DNA of 10,599 nucleotides from Chitinophagaceae bacterium (GTDB taxonomy: Bacteria; Bacteroidota; Bacteroidia; Chitinophagales; Chitinophagaceae): positions 1-10,599 of the forward strand of contig CANFLJ010000031.1 of the NCBI GenBank assembly GCA_947447815.1, written 5' to 3'. The position numbers and the translations under genes were made by a program. The notes beneath the pieces were generated by a model. It did not search any database. It had not been told where the DNA came from and was given only the letters and a program-made list of their open reading frames with translations. Below are positions 7,401 to 10,599 of the stretch, in pieces; the first letter of the stretch is position 1, and every line of letters starts with the position of its first letter.

Positions 7401-8916
7401 TATGAGAAGCAGTTACAAAATGAGTTAAATCAGAAGTACCATCACCAAAATCCCATGAATATGAAATACCAGCACCTTGAGAAAGAGCATTGGTAAATAT
7501 AAAACTATTAGCTGTACCCTTAGTAGATACGCATTGTCCTGCATGATTTACAGAAAACGCAGTAGCTGGAGTAACGCTCGTCAATGTTATGTTTTGTACA
7601 GCCGAATAAATACTTGCACAACCCATATCGGAAGTGGTAACCAATGTAACGGTATAAGATCCTACAGCACCATAAATGTAACTAGGATTGCTTACTACAT
7701 CAGTACCAACATGATCTCCAAAATCCCATGCATAAGAAGCAATATAGCCTGAAGCAATAGTAGAAGAACTAATAAACGTATAGTAGTTTCCAGTTACAGT
7801 TCCTGCATAAACACCATAAGAAGCAACTGGACTTGGATAAACATTTACCGTTTGCGTATAAGTTGTAGAAGAAGAACCAACAGTTGCAGTTAATGTTACT
7901 GTGTATGAACCTGCATTTGCATAGGTATTAGAGGCTGTTGCTTGACCATTGCTGGTATTACCATCACCAAAATCCCAGCTATAGGTAACTCCAGAACCAG
8001 TTAGATTATTGGTAAAAGTAAAGCTATTGGAAGAACCTCCAGTTGTAAGACACTGAGCTGCATTATTTACTGTGAAAGCAGCATAAGCAGCAGTACCGGT
8101 TAATACAATATTTTGAGATGCAGTATAATTACTGGTACATCCCTGATCGGTAGTAATAGTAAGTCCTACCGTTTTTACACCAGCAGTTGCATATACGTGA
8201 CTAGGATTGCTTAAAGTGGAAGTTGTACCATCACCAAAATTCCATAGATAAGAAGCAATATATCCAGAAGCAACAGTAGATGAACTAATGAAAGTGTATG
8301 CATTACCGTTTACAGTAGGAGACAATACATTATATGCTGCTGTAGCAGTAGGATATACATTTATCCACTGATCGGTAGAAGTTACCACAGCTGCATCAGT
8401 AATAATCAAATGAACTTTAAACAATCCACTACTTGTATATTGATGAGTAGGAGCTGCAATAGCACTGGTATTACCATCACCAAAATCCCAGCTATAAACA
8501 AAAGAACTACTTAAATTACTTACTCCAAATGTAAAACTGTTTCCAGTAAAACAACCACCATATTGAACACCAGCTCCAGGAGTAGTGCTATTTACAGTTA
8601 CCACAGGATCAGGAATTGCCGCAACTACTACACTATTAGTAGTATTAGTACCACCCGCAGTAGTTACTGAAGCAGAATATGTTCCTACAGTAGATGGAGT
8701 ATAAGTAGTAGTTATATTCCCAGATAAAGGATCTGGAACAACAGAAGCTACTATGGAAGCTCCATTATACCAGTCTATCTGAGTGATTCCAGTTACACCA
8801 GTAATATCAAGGGAAACATTTCCCAAATAATCACCCGTAGAGGAAACAGTTTGAGCCTTTGCACCAAAAGAGCAAAGAACAATCAACCCTAAAAAGAGCA
8901 GATTTTTAAATTTCAT
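4423..8916 (-). CDS. Giant secreted PKD-repeat surface protein with T9SS sorting domain
   Basis: A 1,497-residue exported protein, probably a cell-surface adhesin or structural fibre; the ligand is unknown. Residues 1-21 are a signal peptide (MKFKNLLFLG..., cleavage AKA|Q). An Ig-like segment (about 22-100) follows, then 14 PKD-like beta-sandwich repeats at about 89-residue spacing. Eleven keep WDFGD/WNFGD, with Trp at 143, 225, 314, 397, 488, 771, 860, 949, 1038, 1123 and 1214. Three are degenerate (Trp 584, 678, 1313). The last 86 residues are a type A T9SS sorting domain: SISLYPNPAMDDATISF, VYDQSGKLLKQ, GTYNVIV, ending KFVKAN. That signal is normally removed on secretion and the protein attached to surface polysaccharide. 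No catalytic domain is visible. The mature protein has eight cysteines, all within its first half (122-717). The start at 8916 is preferred to ATGs at 8943 and 8952 because it gives a standard signal peptide. No Shine-Dalgarno sequence or TAnnTTTG box was found upstream. Confidence 0.92.
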   Translation of the reverse strand: MKFKNLLFLGLIVLCSFGAKAQTVSSTGDYLGNVSLDITGVTGITQIDWYNGASIVASVVPDPLSGNITTTYTPSTVGTYSASVTTAGGTNTTNSVVVAAIPDPVVTVNSTTPGAGVQYGGCFTGNSFTFGVSNLSSSFVYSWDFGDGNTSAIAAPTHQYTSSGLFKVHLIITDAAVVTSTDQWINVYPTATAAYNVLSPTVNGNAYTFISSSTVASGYIASYLWNFGDGTTSTLSNPSHVYATAGVKTVGLTITTDQGCTSNYTASQNIVLTGTAAYAAFTVNNAAQCLTTGGSSNSFTFTNNLTGSGVTYSWDFGDGNTSNGQATASNTYANAGSYTVTLTATVGSSSTTYTQTVNVYPSPVASYGVYAGTVTGNYYTFISSSTIASGYIASYAWDFGDHVGTDVVSNPSYIYGAVGSYTVTLVTTSDMGCASIYSAVQNITLTSVTPATAFSVNHAGQCVSTKGTANSFIFTNALSQGAGISYSWDFGDGTSDLTHFVTASHTYTNAGTYTVVLTATVGGSSSTYSQTVTVYPMPTPSYYLLLNTVGTPLNPDLHICFSPGLDFSWIENSTIQSGNMLYTWSYGTTNYFDRNGNATSSTNPRIVFNAAGTYPVKLVVTSDHGCQDSTTHVIYLSEPHAVFSSLVDNGGDQTVNPYITLTGTSSYDPGGTLVDYAWTYENGTHANGPAMTVLGPVKFAKGGVYNNHLQVTSDAGCVNSVAHQITFYIQPVGLFTLGSLSWSNSTGRPSVSVATNTSTVDETPKTLTYSWNFGDGTGSSASSSHTYTVGAATRVVTLTVTNTNGGLTNTYTQSLSNVYIQPKAAFSQSQTSSASAALQVTFNSGASTTHESGTTLSYDWDFGDGTAHSNTANPTHNYASGGTYTATLTVANSNGGMTSTVSHSFTYYVTPVASFSATKTSSATAQIAVDFDAAASSINDATATLSYDWNFGDGSAHGSGVTTSHSYTSGGAHTVLLTVTSNHGNVTATNSQVLTYYVTPVASFSATKTSSATAQLSVDFDASASSINDATATLSYDWDFGDGSAHGSGVTTSHSYTSGGAHTVVLTVTSNHGSVQATSSQSVTFYVTPVASYSASEDVNAVAQFDAAASSINDATATLSYDWDFGDATAHATGITTSHTYAAAGTYTVVLTVTSNHGSTTDVYSHSYTYYAKPTAAFTSNVNYGGDLYSNPTVEFDASTTNAHDGSASLTYDWNFGDATVHGSGATPSHTYTTGGTKTVTLIVTNANGGYSHQVSHNVDVVITPKAVINVGNTSGDDGSGNFDLVIGAFTNPVLGGFTNSSIATGTIDSYSWSFDYTDNIGSTFVPNYATQTDGPSAGVNSNFTLHIPAADVTADFTITAHVTATSDLGVAGSTVDATININGLSLGSGSGYSSYKNGNHPAVTVIPVSIPRSISLYPNPAMDDATISFKAASEKTVLLVYDQSGKLLKQVSVATKTNNITKYTFSVAGLVRGTYNVIVADQNGKRVGTTKFVKAN
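5653..6186 (-). repeat. Two adjacent 267-nt PKD-encoding tandem copies
   Basis: Units 5653-5919 and 5920-6186 have identical length and encode 89-residue PKD domains that agree at 78 of 89 residues (protein residues 911-999 and 1000-1088). The DNA is also very similar, including long identical blocks around the 'ASSINDATATLSYDW' segment. The next unit (5398-5652, 85 residues) shares that segment but has lost four residues. This is the youngest part of the array and the likeliest place for copy-number change. Confidence 0.85.
7003..8553 (-). repeat. Three higher-order two-PKD units in the N-terminal half
   Basis: Repeats here resemble each other two by two. Odd domains begin with Cys and 'NSFTF' (Cys122, 289, 462) and end in 'VYPxPxxSY'. 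Even domains begin with 'FISSSTxASGYIASYxW' and end in 'GCxSxYxAxQNI' (Cys260, 433, 626). Trp spacing alternates 82, 89, 83, 91, as expected for a unit of about 170 residues. The third even domain is worn down (SWIENSTIQSG and WSYG replace the usual motifs) but still recognisable. Confidence 0.7.
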
Positions 8917-9634
8917 AAATTTTAAATTGTAGAAATGATTCATAATAGGCATTTTGTTAGTTGGAAAATTGGAGTGAATTTTTAAATAAAAAAATTTTAT
9001 TGTTTTTCTTAAGTATTGAATTATCTGAATTTAAATATAATTTATTGCAATCTTTAGCAGTTTATTAAAACTATTTTGCCATTTAGTAAAATAAACTGAC
9101 AACAAATATTGCTTTAAAATTTGACCCAAACAATGTTTTGATTGATTATAAAGCAAAATAGTTGTTAATTTATTGTTAAATGAGATCGAAATGACTAAAT
9201 TTTACGGTGAATTATTAAAAATAGGTGACAGTATGATGAAAGAATCTTTGAAATAAAGAAGACAAGGTAAAATATAATATTCGCATAGCCCTACTTTAAA
9301 AATCAAATTGGAATCTATTTTACAACATAGAAATCTAAAAAAGCTTTGGTAAATTTTATTGAAACATTTTTGCAATTATCTTGAATTAAGTACTGCAGGT
9401 TTTGCAACTTCAAACAGACGCTTTAACTAAAATCCTACATAGTTTCAACCCATATAAAGAGTCACAAACAATATCAATTAATTATTTCAAGCAGATTGTT
9501 TATATCATTCAAAAAATACCTTCTTGCAATTACATTGATTGGACTATTATTAAAGCACTCCAAACAGTATATTTGCATATATAATAAGTACAGGAACTAA
9601 ATAATCTTCCTGAATATGTACTCAATAAAATAAT
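8917..9634. other. Long AT-rich divergent intergenic region
   Basis: About 700 bases between the leftward PKD gene and the rightward M16 gene, very AT-rich. Visible contents are an 11-bp inverted repeat (AACTATTTTGC, 9069-9079; GCAAAATAGTT, 9153-9163) enclosing an 8-bp one (TTGCTTTA, 9109-9116; TAAAGCAA, 9149-9156), a possible 21-codon reading frame at 9191-9256, and one TAnnTTTG box at 9568-9575. I found no tRNA, terminator hairpin or convincing gene. The length suggests a long untranslated leader for the PKD gene or decayed sequence. Confidence 0.5.
9568..9575 (+). promoter_or_regulatory. Candidate sigma-ABfr -7 box for the M16 gene
   Basis: TATATTTG is an exact TAnnTTTG match and the only forward one I found in the 700-base gap. 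It lies 59 bases before the M16 start, giving a leader of about 50 bases. TTG triplets occur upstream (9535-9537, 9539-9541), but at 26 bases or more, longer than the usual spacer of about 19, so the -33 element is uncertain. Confidence 0.45.
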
Positions 9635-10599
9635 ATGCTGAACAGACAAGATTCGCCAGATATAGTAAATGCAGTTGATTTTGATTTACAACTTAAACCT
9701 TATAACCACTTTACCCTGGATAATGGCGTACCTGTATATATGGTTGATGCTGGTTCTCCCGAAATAACCCAGATTGAAATGGTGTTTTATGCTGGTAACT
9801 GGTTCGAAGAAAAAGGAATAGTGGCTGGTGCTACAAGCTCCTTACTGATGAATGGCACCAGCAACAAATCTGCTTTTGTAATAAATGAAATTGCCGACTT
9901 TTATGGTGCGCATCTTAATAAAGGATGCTACAACGAAACATCTACACTTACACTTCATACACTCAACAAGCACCTTCCCGAGCTTCTGCCATTGATGGCG
10001 GAGATACTTACTGAATCTATTTTTCCAGAATCAGAGTTGGCTATTTATAAACAAAACCAAAAACAGAAACTGGAGGTTAGTCTAAAGAAGTGCGACTTTG
10101 TTGCCAACAGGTTGATCGATGAATATGTATATGGTTTTGATCATCCATATGGGCGATATTCTGTTGCTTCAGATTATGATAATGTACAAAGAGAGCAATT
10201 GATTAATTTCTTTAAACAGTATTATACCCAAGGGAAATGTATACTATTTGTTGCTGGTAAACTTCCTGCGGATATAGCAGAAAATCTGAATAAAGTATTT
10301 GGATCTTTACCTTTTAATGGGAATAAAGTTACCCTCAATAAGTTTGAATTAAAGCCTGCAACAGAGAAGAAATATAGAATATCCAATGATATAAATGGTG
10401 TACAGGGTGCTATCAGAATAGCGCGTCCATTTCCAAACCGACACCATCCCGACTTTATTGGAGTACAGATATTAAATAATTTGTTTGGAGGCTTCTTTGG
10501 ATCCAGATTGATGACCAATATCCGGGAAGATAAAGGATATACTTATGGCATTCATTCTCATCTGCAAAACCATATTCACAACACTGCATGGTTGATAAG
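9635..10599 (+). CDS. M16-family (insulinase-like) non-catalytic subunit, incomplete
   Basis: The first 321 residues of a gene that runs off the right edge. The fold markers of the M16 family are present: FTLDNGVPVYMVD (26-38), FYAGNWFEEKG (51-61), MNGTSNKS (72-79), the FVINEIADFYGAHLN region (81-95), HPYGR (170-174), and FFGSRLMTNIREDKGYTYG (287-305). Where active members carry HxxEH, this protein has G65-A-T-S68-S69, so zinc cannot be held. It keeps R297 and Y302/Y304, the R...Y motif that the non-catalytic subunit of bacterial M16 heterodimers supplies for substrate binding. It therefore probably pairs with an HxxEH protein, and since the upstream gap has none, that partner should lie downstream. 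No signal peptide is visible, unlike many Bacteroidota periplasmic M16 proteins, so a cytoplasmic location is likely. The start is the first ATG after an in-frame stop (9626-9628); no Shine-Dalgarno sequence is seen. Confidence 0.85.
   Translation, partial: MLNRQDSPDIVNAVDFDLQLKPYNHFTLDNGVPVYMVDAGSPEITQIEMVFYAGNWFEEKGIVAGATSSLLMNGTSNKSAFVINEIADFYGAHLNKGCYNETSTLTLHTLNKHLPELLPLMAEILTESIFPESELAIYKQNQKQKLEVSLKKCDFVANRLIDEYVYGFDHPYGRYSVASDYDNVQREQLINFFKQYYTQGKCILFVAGKLPADIAENLNKVFGSLPFNGNKVTLNKFELKPATEKKYRISNDINGVQGAIRIARPFPNRHHPDFIGVQILNNLFGGFFGSRLMTNIREDKGYTYGIHSHLQNHIHNTAWLI

Noticed and set aside
7477..7752. 91-codon forward reading frame antisense to the PKD gene
   Set aside because: It lies within a repetitive coding region on the opposite strand, and its residues follow from the Thr/Ser/Gly-rich codons of the real gene.
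5130..8560. Regularly spaced repeats considered as a CRISPR-like or non-coding array
   Set aside because: The period is about 267 nt, in frame, and encodes WxFGD PKD domains; there are no short identical repeats with unique spacers.
9402..9584. 60-codon forward reading frame in the divergent gap
   Set aside because: Its composition looks random, it resembles no family, and its end overlaps the best M16 promoter box.
9827..9844. Loss of HxxEH in the M16 gene as a sequencing error or frameshift
   Set aside because: The frame is continuous and the flanking motifs align without gaps on both sides, so the substitutions look genuine.

Overview
The window looks like chromosome from a low-GC Bacteroidota bacterium, most likely in or near Chitinophagaceae; the phylum is well supported and the family is inference. 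Three things point there. The giant surface protein ends in a type IX secretion (T9SS) C-terminal sorting domain. The genes lack Shine-Dalgarno sequences in front of their starts. TAnnTTTG boxes, the -7 element of Bacteroidota sigma-ABfr promoters, occur upstream of two genes. I see no phage, transposase, CRISPR array, tRNA or rRNA.

Layout. Positions 1-364 carry no gene I can establish. They hold a rightward UUCG-loop terminator (86-110) and degenerate AT-rich or pyrimidine-rich repeat tracts. Four genes then run leftward: a YgiD-type extradiol dioxygenase (365-1240), a RicT/YaaT-like PSP1 protein with a disordered Asn/Gln/Pro-rich tail (1355-2785), a secreted SH3 plus Amidase_3 N-acetylmuramoyl-L-alanine amidase (3046-4272), and a secreted protein of about 1,500 residues with 14 PKD-like repeats and a T9SS sorting domain (4423-8916). 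A gap of about 700 bp (8917-9634), very AT-rich, separates this set from a divergent rightward gene. That gene is an M16-family peptidase homologue (9635 to the window edge, incomplete) which lacks the HxxEH zinc motif but keeps the R...Y motif of the non-catalytic subunit.

Transcription units. A strong hairpin terminator (4372-4402) closes the PKD gene, so the amidase probably has its own promoter, next to a perfect 18-bp palindrome (4325-4342). A perfect 19-bp inverted repeat (1272-1323) follows ricT and separates it from the dioxygenase. The genes therefore look like single units, not one operon, and they have no obvious shared pathway. Amidase and PKD protein both act outside the cytoplasm (envelope remodelling and cell surface), RicT is cytosolic, and the M16 pseudo-subunit should work with an active partner that would lie to the right of the window.

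I see no clearly new multi-gene system. The points most worth a second look are the higher-order structure of the PKD array (three two-domain units with Cys, then a Cys-free zone with recent 267-nt duplications), a family of degenerate intergenic tracts of which one seems to be read as the amidase signal peptide, and the two perfect palindromic elements.
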